Shown here piece after piece: positions 8,747 to 15,647 of a DNA stretch of 64,000 nucleotides. The translations under genes were made by a program, and so were the position numbers. The DNA lies in NCBI RefSeq assembly GCF_000719515.1, contig NZ_JOGR01000007.1, forward strand, positions 1-64,000, in the 5' to 3' direction. The notes beneath the pieces are model-generated. The model ran no database searches and had not been told where the DNA came from. It saw only the letters and a program-made list of their open reading frames with translations. This stretch comes from Glycomyces sp. NRRL B-16210. GTDB taxonomy: Bacteria > Actinomycetota > Actinomycetes > Mycobacteriales > Micromonosporaceae. Numbering within the stretch: position 1 is the first letter of the stretch; every line of letters begins with the position of its first letter.

Positions 8747-9783
8747 AAATTCGTCCTGGCGACCGTGCTCGCGGCCAGGATCGTCAGCTCCTCGACCGCA
8801 TCGCCGCGCAGCGGCCGGGCCGCGCCCTCGCGCAGCCGCGGCGCGCTGAGCCCCTCGGCCGCCGCCTCGGTGAGCGACTCGGCCGCGCGCTGGCTCGCCC
8901 GCCTGCCGCCGCACGCCTCGACCAGATCCGCGGCGCGGTGCAGCTCGGTCTCGGTCAGCGGCGCGGTGCCGCCGTAGAGGCGCGCGAGTTCGGCCGCCTC
9001 GCGGTGCCCCGATCCGAGCGCGGCGGTCACCGGCAGGGACTTCTTGCGGTTGCGCAGGTCCGAGAACACGGCCTTGCCCGTCACCGACGGGTCGCCCCAG
9101 ATGCCGAGCAGGTCGTCCACGTGCTGGAACGCGAGCCCCAGGCGGCACCCGAAGGCCTCCAGCGCCTCCACCTGCTCGCGCGTGCCGCCGCCGAACAGCG
9201 CCCCGAGCGCGGTGGCGCAGCCCATGAGCGAGGCGGTCTTGGCCTCGGACATCGCCACGCACTCGGCGAGCTCGACCCGGTCGCGCTCCTCGAAACGCGT
9301 GTCGGCGAGCTGGCCTTCGATGAGGGCCCGCACGGTCTGCGCGAGCAGCCCCGCGCCGGCCGAGGCCCGGTCGCCGCCGGCCTCGGCGATGATCTCGAAC
9401 GCGAGCGCGTGCAGCGCGTCGCCCACGAGGATCGCGTCGTTGACCCCGTACACCTTCCACGCGGTCGGGCGGTGTCGCCGCAGCCCGTCGCGGTCGATGA
9501 TGTCGTCGTGGATGAGGGAGAAGTTGTGGATCATCTCCACCGCGACCGCGGCCGGGACGGCCTGGCGCCAGTCCCCGTCCACGGTCTTCGCGGCCAGCAG
9601 CGTCAGCAGCGGCCGCAGGGCCTTGCCGGAGCTGGCCTCGGTGGGCTCGCCCGCGGCGTCGGTCCATCCGAAGTGGTAGGCGGCGATCTTCGCGGCGGGG
9701 GCGGGCAGGCGCTCGGCCGCCGCGCGCAGTCCGGCGTCGATGGCCTCGCGTTCGGCGGTGTAGCGGTCGGTCAGGACGGTCAT
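8356..9783 (-). CDS. All-trans polyprenyl diphosphate synthase, encapsulin-associated, with run-on C-terminus
   Basis: 475 residues as an open frame. Elongates allylic diphosphates with IPP. First Asp-rich motif DDIIDRD (93-99), second DDLLGIWGD (223-231), and KALRPLL, GDALHALAFE and SDLRNRKKSLPV are all family features. The fold is complete by about residue 343. The frame then runs through the dispersed repeat and 125 residues of compositionally odd sequence antiphase to ispH, so the real C-terminus may be shorter. ATG 9783 begins directly with the fold; no disordered N-terminal cargo tag is visible. It lies 140 bp downstream of the encapsulin gene, in the arrangement known for encapsulated polyprenyl transferases. 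Confidence 0.88.
   Translation of the reverse strand: MTVLTDRYTAEREAIDAGLRAAAERLPAPAAKIAAYHFGWTDAAGEPTEASSGKALRPLLTLLAAKTVDGDWRQAVPAAVAVEMIHNFSLIHDDIIDRDGLRRHRPTAWKVYGVNDAILVGDALHALAFEIIAEAGGDRASAGAGLLAQTVRALIEGQLADTRFEERDRVELAECVAMSEAKTASLMGCATALGALFGGGTREQVEALEAFGCRLGLAFQHVDDLLGIWGDPSVTGKAVFSDLRNRKKSLPVTAALGSGHREAAELARLYGGTAPLTETELHRAADLVEACGGRRASQRAAESLTEAAAEGLSAPRLREGAARPLRGDAVEELTILAASTVARTNLWLARFAEKARRPRCAGSCCPPPDPSARAWSGRSRSSSGCWSSTVRRCTCATRSSTTPMWWPIWSRAGRCSSLSWTRFPSRRWWSSAPTGSRRRSSGRRPGGAWTRWTRRARWWRRSTRRPSGRPSRATR
8727..8750 (-). repeat. Dispersed repeat copy at polyprenyl synthase/ispH junction
   Basis: Minus strand reads ATTTATGGCTCGCGAGGTTC then GCCG, 21 of 24 matches to the consensus. 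It covers the ispH start codon and its first residues. In the other frame it encodes NLWLARFA at the point where the polyprenyl synthase should end. Confidence 0.75.
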
Positions 9784-9888
9784 GCGGGGCCTCCCTGGGC
9801 GGCACGGCGGTCGGGGCGGCGCGAACGCCGCGCGGGGCGGGGCTGCGGGTTCATCGGGGTCTGCGGGTGCATGCGACGGGGGGAGGCG

Positions 9889-9917
9889 CGGGCGGCCGCG
9901 GTATCCGCGGCCGCCCG
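9889..9917 (-). terminator. 13-bp hairpin just inside encapsulin/polyprenyl synthase gap
   Basis: Stem 9889-9901 with 9905-9917 and a TAT loop, seven bases past the encapsulin stop. It could attenuate read-through or stabilise the abundant shell mRNA relative to the enzyme gene. Confidence 0.6.
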
Positions 9918-9923
9918 GCCCTC

Positions 9924-11348
9924 CTAGCGTCCGATCTCGACGTGCTCGAGCACGCCGAGCGCGTCCGGGACCAGGACCGCGACCGAGAAGTAGGCGCTGA
10001 CGAGGTAGGACATGACGGCCTTCTCGTCGATCCCCATGAACCGCACCGACAGGCCCGGCTCGTACTCGTCGGGCAGGCCGGTCTGGCGCAAGCCCACCAC
10101 GCCCTGGTTGTCCTCGCCGACGCGCATCGCCACGATCGAGGTCGTGCGCGCGGCGCTGATCGGGATCTTGTTGCACGGCAGGAGCGGGACGCCCCGCCAC
10201 GCCGGGACCTCGCGACCGTCCACGATCGCCGGGGTCGGGTACAGGCCCCGCTTGTTCAACTCCCGGCCGAACGCGGCGATCGCCTTGGGGTGCGCGAGCA
10301 TGTACCGCGTGTCGCGGCGGCGGCTCAGCAGCTCGTCGAGGTCGTCGGGCGTCGGCGCGCCCGAGCGGGTCGGGATGCGCTGGCTCAGCGCCGCGTTGTG
10401 CAGCAGCCCGAACTCGCGGTTGTTGAGCAGCTGGTCCTCCTGCTGCTCCTTGAGCGCCTCGACGGTGAGCCGCAGCTGCTGCTCCATCTGGTTCATCGGC
10501 TTGTTGTAGAGGTCGGCGACGCGCGTGTGGACGCGCAGCACCGTCTGCGCCACCGACAGCTCGTACTCGCGCGGGGCCAGGTCGTAGTCCACGAACGTGT
10601 TCGGCAGGTCCGGCTCGCCGGTGTGGCCCGAGGCGATGTCGATGGCCGCCTCGCCGTGCTTGTTGGACTTCGCCGAGCGGCCCGCCTTGAAGCGCTCCAG
10701 GTGGTCGGCGAGGGCCGGGATGCGCTCGATCAGCTCGGCCGCGGCGGCGGCCGGGAGCGTGAGCGCCGTGATCGGGGTCGCGGCGATGACGTCGTGGTCC
10801 CAGGTCGGCTCGTCCTCGGTGAGGAGCTCCTCGCCGAAGTGGTCGCCGTCGACCAGGCGCCCGAGCGAGGCCTGGTCGCCGTACGGGCCGTTGCCGAACT
10901 GCTCGGCGCGCCCGTGCGCGATCAGGTGGATCCCGTCGACCGGGGCGCCCTCCTGCGCGAGGCGCTCGCCGGCGCCGATCTCGCGCTGCTCGAAGCGGTC
11001 GGCGATCGTGGCCAGCACGCCCTCGTCCTCGACCCCGCGCAGCTGGGCGATCTCGCCGAGCTCGGTGGGGATGACGCGGACGGTGTCGCCTTCGCTGGTG
11101 AACTCGACCCGGCCGTCGCCGACGGTGTGCGTCAGGCGCCGGTTGACCCGGTACGCGCCGCCCTGAGTCTGGACCCACGGCAGGACCTTCAGCAGCCAGC
11201 GGGAGGTGATCTCCTGCATCTGCGGAACGGACTTGGTGGTCGTGGCCAGGTTGCGCGCCGCGGCGGTGCTCAAGCTGGTCTGGGGGTGCTGTCCGTTCGC
11301 GGTCTGCTGCGGTACGGCAGACGTGCTGTCGAGGACGGAATCGGTCAT
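9924..11348 (-). CDS. eshA: Family 2B encapsulin shell protein with cyclic-nucleotide-binding domain (EshA-like)
   Basis: 474 residues. HK97-fold nanocompartment subunit of the EshA/family 2B type. An N-terminal arm (about 1-95) is followed by a cNMP-binding-like domain (about 100-215: FEQREIGAGERLAQEGAPVD, GDHFGEELL) inserted into the shell fold. The major capsid part includes YDLAPREYELSVAQTVLRVH, MEQQLRLTVEALKEQQ, REFGLLHNA and VPAWRGVPLLPCNKIPI. The ATG at 11348 is favoured over a GTG six bases upstream because GAGGA then has correct spacing. First gene of a run with polyprenyl synthase and ispH. The known family 2B cargoes are terpenoid enzymes, which fits this neighbourhood. Whether the domain binds cAMP here is not shown. 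Confidence 0.92.
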   Translation of the reverse strand: MTDSVLDSTSAVPQQTANGQHPQTSLSTAAARNLATTTKSVPQMQEITSRWLLKVLPWVQTQGGAYRVNRRLTHTVGDGRVEFTSEGDTVRVIPTELGEIAQLRGVEDEGVLATIADRFEQREIGAGERLAQEGAPVDGIHLIAHGRAEQFGNGPYGDQASLGRLVDGDHFGEELLTEDEPTWDHDVIAATPITALTLPAAAAAELIERIPALADHLERFKAGRSAKSNKHGEAAIDIASGHTGEPDLPNTFVDYDLAPREYELSVAQTVLRVHTRVADLYNKPMNQMEQQLRLTVEALKEQQEDQLLNNREFGLLHNAALSQRIPTRSGAPTPDDLDELLSRRRDTRYMLAHPKAIAAFGRELNKRGLYPTPAIVDGREVPAWRGVPLLPCNKIPISAARTTSIVAMRVGEDNQGVVGLRQTGLPDEYEPGLSVRFMGIDEKAVMSYLVSAYFSVAVLVPDALGVLEHVEIGR

Positions 11349-11390
11349 GCTCACACTTCCTCACGTTGAGGCGGTTACGGCTCGTTGCTC

Positions 11391-11397
11391 ATCATAT
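11391..11397 (-). promoter_or_regulatory. Possible -10 for encapsulin operon
   Basis: An AT-rich 90-bp gap precedes the encapsulin gene, unlike the GC-rich surroundings. Minus strand TATGAT near 11391-11397 fits a -10 about 45 bases before the start codon. No convincing -35 was found. Confidence 0.35.
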
Positions 11398-11438
11398 CGG
11401 ACATCAATGATGAAATTCCATAATGCCCTACAGAAAAC

Positions 11439-12227
11439 TTATTCGTGTGTATACTGCGCATCGATGACGTCGTAACGCTCCACGGCGGTCTCGTAAGCCA
11501 CCGGGTCGGCCTCCCCGCCCCTGCTGAACGGGTACTCCAACTGGTACGTCGCGAACAGCATCAGCGCGACCATTCCCGAGATCAGCCCCACCAGCACGAA
11601 CTGGTACCGCCGCGTCGGCGTCCCCAGCGTGAGCATCACCGCGAACACCAGCAGCGCCCCCGGCACCAGCACGGTCCACATCGCCCCCGTCAGGCCCCGC
11701 TGGGCCTGGAACAGCCGCTCGGTCCGCAGCTCGGTCACCATCCCGATGCTCTCCCGCGCTGTGTCCAGCCGCGCCTGGACCACCTCGCTGTCGCCCGCGT
11801 CCGCCGCCGCGACCGGCGCCTGCATCGCGTCGATGTACAGCAGCCCCTGCGACGAGGGCGGCTCCAGGTCCCGCATCGCGATCCACTCCCGCTCGATCAC
11901 CTCTTCGGTGTAGTCGCGCACCGCCCGGCGCACCTCGTCGCGCGCCTCCGGCTCCAGGCTCGACGCCGCCCAGTACACGTCGACCAGCTCGTTCGCCTCC
12001 TTGAAGGTCACCTGCCCCGCCTCGTGCTTGTTCTCCCACGCCGTGATGAGCACGAACGCGAGCACGATCGCGTACAGGACCGTGATCAGCTCGAACAGCG
12101 TCGTGCCGATCTCGTTGTTGTGCTCGCGCTCGGTCGGCGGCGCGAACTTCTGGAGCAGCGCCACGACCGCGCAGGCGGCGGCGACGACGATCAAGGAGAA
12201 AAGCAACCCTTGCCACCAAATGGCCAT
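11439..12227 (-). CDS. DUF4239 (bestrophin-like) membrane protein
   Basis: 262 residues, four membrane helices: two N-terminal (about 5-22 and 45-65) and two C-terminal (about 190-235), with a helical cytoplasmic segment between. REHNNEIGTTLFELITVLYA, EANELVDVYW, VREAV-like helices, IEREW and a conserved RTERLFQAQRGL before the third helix match DUF4239. ATG 12227 is preceded by GGTGA; longer in-frame starts add a non-conserved leader. Function unknown. It lies between encapsulin and geosmin synthase in the same orientation as both. Confidence 0.8.
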   Translation of the reverse strand: MAIWWQGLLFSLIVVAAACAVVALLQKFAPPTEREHNNEIGTTLFELITVLYAIVLAFVLITAWENKHEAGQVTFKEANELVDVYWAASSLEPEARDEVRRAVRDYTEEVIEREWIAMRDLEPPSSQGLLYIDAMQAPVAAADAGDSEVVQARLDTARESIGMVTELRTERLFQAQRGLTGAMWTVLVPGALLVFAVMLTLGTPTRRYQFVLVGLISGMVALMLFATYQLEYPFSRGGEADPVAYETAVERYDVIDAQYTHE

Positions 12228-12339
12228 TGATTTCACCAAACTTCGTGAAGCAGAATAATCACCGTGAATCCTAATGAACGACTTAAAACAGTCGGGACCG
12301 CCCGATGACTCCCGGAACGCACCCAGGGAACGAGGCGCG

Positions 12340-13107
12340 ATGCGCCGCCTGATCGCCTTGGTCATCGCCGCCGTGACGCTCACCGCGCTGCCGGCGCTGG
12401 CGCTCGCCTTCGACGCCGGGCCCGACGAGTCCATGACCGCCGAGCACCGCACCGCCTACCCGACCTACCCGGGCTATCCGACTTACCCGGGCTATCCGAC
12501 CTATCCGGGTCCTCCCGAGCCGCCTGCGCCCGGCGTGCCGACCCCGCCCGAACCGCCGCACCCGCCGCAGCCTCCGGAGCCGCCCCACCCTCCGCATCCG
12601 CCGAAGCCCCCGACGCCGCCGCACCCGCCCGAACCTCCGACGCCGCCCTCCCCGCCGGCGCCACCGTCCCCACCTGCGCCACCGTCCCCACCTGCGCCGC
12701 CGTCGCCTCCCGCGCCGCCCACCCCTCCGGCTCCTGAACCGCCGACGCCTCCCGCCCCGGAACCGCCGGCACCGCCGGCGCCTCCCGCACCTCCGGCTCC
12801 CGAACCGCCCGCGCCCCCGGCTCCCGAACCGCCGGCCCCTGAGCCGCCAGCACCGTCGCCCGCTCCCGCGACCGCTCCGGCCGCTCCCGCAACGCCCTCA
12901 GCGGAACCGTCTCCCGACGCCTCCGTCGTGCCGCCGCCGGATCCGGGGCCGCTGCCGGTGTTCCTCGCGGTCGAGGAACCGGCCCCGGCCGGCGACGGGA
13001 ACGATCAGGACTCGGGGCCGACTAAGCGGCGGATGATGGCCGCGGTGTTCGCGTTCGGGATGGCGACTTCCGCCGGGGCCGCGCTCTCGGGCCGCGGCGG
13101 CAGGTAG
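12340..13107 (+). CDS. Secreted/surface proline-rich repeat protein
   Basis: 255 residues. Signal peptide (1-24, MRRLIALVIAAVTLTALPAL then ALA), three YPTYPG-type hexapeptides (about 33-50), some 135 residues of PPEPP/PPAPP repeats and a basic-flanked hydrophobic C-terminal segment near residue 228 (KRRMMAAVFAFGMATSAG). That end resembles a membrane anchor. ATG 12340 has GAGG seven bases upstream; an earlier ATG at 12274 does not. The 3' end overlaps the geosmin synthase 3' end by 103 bp on the opposite strand. Likely spans the wall; function unknown. Confidence 0.65.
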   Translation: MRRLIALVIAAVTLTALPALALAFDAGPDESMTAEHRTAYPTYPGYPTYPGYPTYPGPPEPPAPGVPTPPEPPHPPQPPEPPHPPHPPKPPTPPHPPEPPTPPSPPAPPSPPAPPSPPAPPSPPAPPTPPAPEPPTPPAPEPPAPPAPPAPPAPEPPAPPAPEPPAPEPPAPSPAPATAPAAPATPSAEPSPDASVVPPPDPGPLPVFLAVEEPAPAGDGNDQDSGPTKRRMMAAVFAFGMATSAGAALSGRGGR

Positions 13108-15374
13108 TCGCGCCACGACGGCGGCCGCAGGTACCGGCTCTGCGCCGGGACCTCGGCCGCCGCCGGCGGCCGGGCCTGCGCGGCGTCCGGCTCGAACAGG
13201 CCCGCGGCGCGCTCGGTCCGGGCCAGTCGCAGCTCGTCCTCGCCGTACCGGTCGGTCTCCCTGTGCCAGTGGAGGATCGCGCACATCCAGTTGCGCAGGT
13301 CCTGCACGTACGCCTCGAGTCCCTCGCGGGCGCCGGTGTCGAGTTCGAGGTCATCGGCGAGGGCCGGCAGCTCGGTCGCGGCGATGAACTCGAACTGCTC
13401 CAGCCGGGTCGTCATGAGGTCGTTGACCACTTCGACGCCCTCCTCCTTGGTGCAGCCCAGGAACTCCTCGGCGACGACGATGCCGTTGATGAGCTCGCCT
13501 TCGTACTCGATCTCCTTCTGGTAGGAGAAGAGGTCGTTGAGCAGGCACGCGTAGTCGACGGCGCTGTCCTCGAGCTCGCGCACGGGCCTGGAGGCGTACA
13601 CCGCGTCGGGCACGACCCGCCCGGTGCGCAGGCGCGCCAGGCTCATCGTCATGTCCGAGCCGAAGGTGCCCCGGACCATCTCGACGTAGTCGACCGGGTC
13701 GGGCACGCGGTTCTGCGCGGCCTGGTGCAGCTCCCACAGCCACGCTTCGAGCATCTTCATGACCGCCTCGCGGAACTCGCCGCGGGCGGTCTCGCCCAGC
13801 TTCGATCCGGTCCGCGCCCACAGGTCGGTGAGGCCGCGCTCGAACGGGTTGGCGGGGGCGAGGACCGGTTGGAGGTCGAGCGGCATGCACTGCTCCAGGC
13901 GCCGGTGCTGGACGACGGCCGCGCCGAGGTCGCGGCCGCCGCCGAAGGCCGCCGGGTAGTAGTCGTCGCCGTAGGTGCCCCAGGCGAGCCAGTCGGAGGC
14001 CTCGTACAGCTCCTCCAGCGACCCGTCGGGGTCGATGCCGGCCGCGCACAGCGGGAAGTCGAAGCCGTCGAGCTGGCGCGCGGTCCACACGCCCGTTCCG
14101 GGCTGCATCGGGTCGACGCTCGTGAAGCCCATCTGGTCGCCCCAGTCGAGGCAGTGCTTCCGGGCCGCGTCGAGGTGCGGGTTGAGCCGCAGCTCGTAGG
14201 GCATGTGGATGTCCGGCAGCGCGGTCGGGCCGACCTGCCGGTACGGGGTGCGCACGTGCTGGCGCAGGCCCGAGGCGGCGATGCGCCCGGCGGAGGTCCC
14301 GATCCCGTTGGGACGGCGCAGGACCCGGTCGGCCGCGTCGTTCATGTACCGGCTGGAGCGCATGTGCCATTCGTGCCCGCCGGCCTGCCAGTCCTGGAGT
14401 CCCTTGGCGTACAGGGCGACCGACTGCTGCTCGGCCGGGTCCAGGCCCCGGTCGGCGTACAGGATCGGCAGTTCGGTGAGCGCGCTGTTCTCGAACTGGT
14501 GGAGCCGGGAGGTCAGCAGGTCGTTGACGAGGTTCGCGCACCGCTGCGTGTCGTAGCCGAGGAACCGCTCGAAGACGAGGACCGCGTTGGCGTTCTCGCC
14601 TTCGTCGGTGACCTCCCTTTCGTACGAGAACAGGTCGTTGCGCAGATGCACGGCGTCGGAGAAGGTGTCGCGCAGGACCTTCAGGGGCCGCTCGTGCGCG
14701 ACCGAGGCCGGAACTTCGGCGCCGACGGCGTATTCGACCAGGCCCGCCGACCACGGGGCCCCGCCGACCTTGCGGCGCATGGCGATGTACTCGATCGGGT
14801 TGGCGACCCGGTCGGTGGTGATGTTCGTCAGCTCCCACAGGGACTCGAACAGCAGGTTCACGGTGGACACGAGGAACCGCTCGCGCCACTCCATCGACAT
14901 CGACGGCGCGGTGCGCCGCCACAGGTCGGCCAGCCCGAGCTCGACCGGGTTCTCCGGCTCGGGCGTCAGGTGCTCATTTACAGCTCCGCGAGCGTCGCCG
15001 TGGCCCAAGTCCAGCGGCATGAACAGCGGGATGCGGTCGAGGTAGGCCTTGGCGCCCTTCGAATCGCGGGTGCGCTTGAACGCGTCGAGGAAGTGGTCGT
15101 CGAAGAAGAACACCCACACGTACCAGTCGGTGATGAGGTCGAGCGCGGGGGCGTCGCAGTCGGGGTGCGTGTAGGCGCACAGCAGGCCGTAGTCGTGGCG
15201 GTCGAGTTCGGCCTCGTCCCAGATGACGCCGCCGCCTTCGGAGGGGGCGTCGAGCATCCCCATCTCCTTGGCCCACACCCGCGCGTGCTCGCGCGCGGTC
15301 TCGACGTGCGGATTGAGGCGGGCCGGATGCGGAAGATAGAACACCGGCAACTCGAACGGGTGATTTTCTGACAT
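13005..15374 (-). CDS. geoA: Geosmin synthase (bifunctional germacradienol/geosmin cyclase)
   Basis: 789 residues. Converts farnesyl diphosphate to germacradienol (N-domain) and then geosmin (C-domain). N-domain: DDHFLD (92-97) and NDLFSYERE (246-254). C-domain: DDYYP (470-474) and NDLFSYQKE (613-621). LPHPARLNPH, CAYTHPDCD and GGHEWHMRSSRYM are diagnostic. Residues about 123-137 hold 10 extra residues relative to the Streptomyces enzyme as I recall it, and they coincide with a dispersed repeat copy. The last 65 residues (725-789) are Pro/Ala-rich and end IPNANTAAIIRRL. AAGGAG sits six bases before the ATG. Divergent from nirB. Confidence 0.96.
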   Translation of the reverse strand: MSENHPFELPVFYLPHPARLNPHVETAREHARVWAKEMGMLDAPSEGGGVIWDEAELDRHDYGLLCAYTHPDCDAPALDLITDWYVWVFFFDDHFLDAFKRTRDSKGAKAYLDRIPLFMPLDLGHGDARGAVNEHLTPEPENPVELGLADLWRRTAPSMSMEWRERFLVSTVNLLFESLWELTNITTDRVANPIEYIAMRRKVGGAPWSAGLVEYAVGAEVPASVAHERPLKVLRDTFSDAVHLRNDLFSYEREVTDEGENANAVLVFERFLGYDTQRCANLVNDLLTSRLHQFENSALTELPILYADRGLDPAEQQSVALYAKGLQDWQAGGHEWHMRSSRYMNDAADRVLRRPNGIGTSAGRIAASGLRQHVRTPYRQVGPTALPDIHMPYELRLNPHLDAARKHCLDWGDQMGFTSVDPMQPGTGVWTARQLDGFDFPLCAAGIDPDGSLEELYEASDWLAWGTYGDDYYPAAFGGGRDLGAAVVQHRRLEQCMPLDLQPVLAPANPFERGLTDLWARTGSKLGETARGEFREAVMKMLEAWLWELHQAAQNRVPDPVDYVEMVRGTFGSDMTMSLARLRTGRVVPDAVYASRPVRELEDSAVDYACLLNDLFSYQKEIEYEGELINGIVVAEEFLGCTKEEGVEVVNDLMTTRLEQFEFIAATELPALADDLELDTGAREGLEAYVQDLRNWMCAILHWHRETDRYGEDELRLARTERAAGLFEPDAAQARPPAAAEVPAQSRYLRPPSWRDYLPPRPESAAPAEVAIPNANTAAIIRRLVGPES
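14976..15000 (+). repeat. Dispersed repeat copy inside geosmin synthase
   Basis: Plus strand ATTTACAGCTCCGCGAGCGT then CGCCG matches the consensus at 19 of 24 positions with one inserted base, oriented against the gene. It encodes part of GDARGAVNEHL, an insertion between FMPLD and PEPENPVE. Confidence 0.65.
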
Positions 15375-15505
15375 AGCGCTCCTTAGCGGTCAAACCGGCG
15401 GATTGCAGCGCGTTTCACTGTAAGGCCTCCGCGACCGGACCGCTACCCCCCGTCGGGTGTCGCACACGAGCTGTCCATCGACGGCTCCGGGAGCGTGCGG
15501 ACTAC

Positions 15506-15543
15506 TTAGCACACGTGAAACATTGACCGCTCGATCGCGAAAC
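15506..15543 (+). promoter_or_regulatory. GlnR-like operator upstream of nirB
   Basis: Two GAAAC half-sites at 15517-15521 and 15539-15543 lie exactly 22 bp apart, the spacing of b1 and b2 sites in actinobacterial GlnR boxes. The paired gTnAc sites are weak (TTAGC at 15506; CGCTC at 15528). The site is 105 bp before the nirB start, in the nirB/geoA divergent gap. Confidence 0.5.
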
Positions 15544-15647
15544 AGGTCCGGGCAAATCTAGAGGCCTGTCGGAGGCCGACGGCACTGTGGTCGGTCCGGG
15601 CCGCCGAGCCCAGGGCACGCGGCGCGATTGAATGAGGTGTCAGCAGC

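Noticed and set aside
9784..9923. N-terminal cargo-targeting extension of the polyprenyl synthase
   Set aside because: The frame is open upstream of 9783 but the two ATGs in this gap are out of frame with the synthase and no other start with a ribosome-binding site was found.
12225..12260. Further copy of the dispersed repeat near CACCAAACTTCGTGAAGC
   Set aside because: Only a short core is shared with a coding segment at 59808, and it does not match the consensus.
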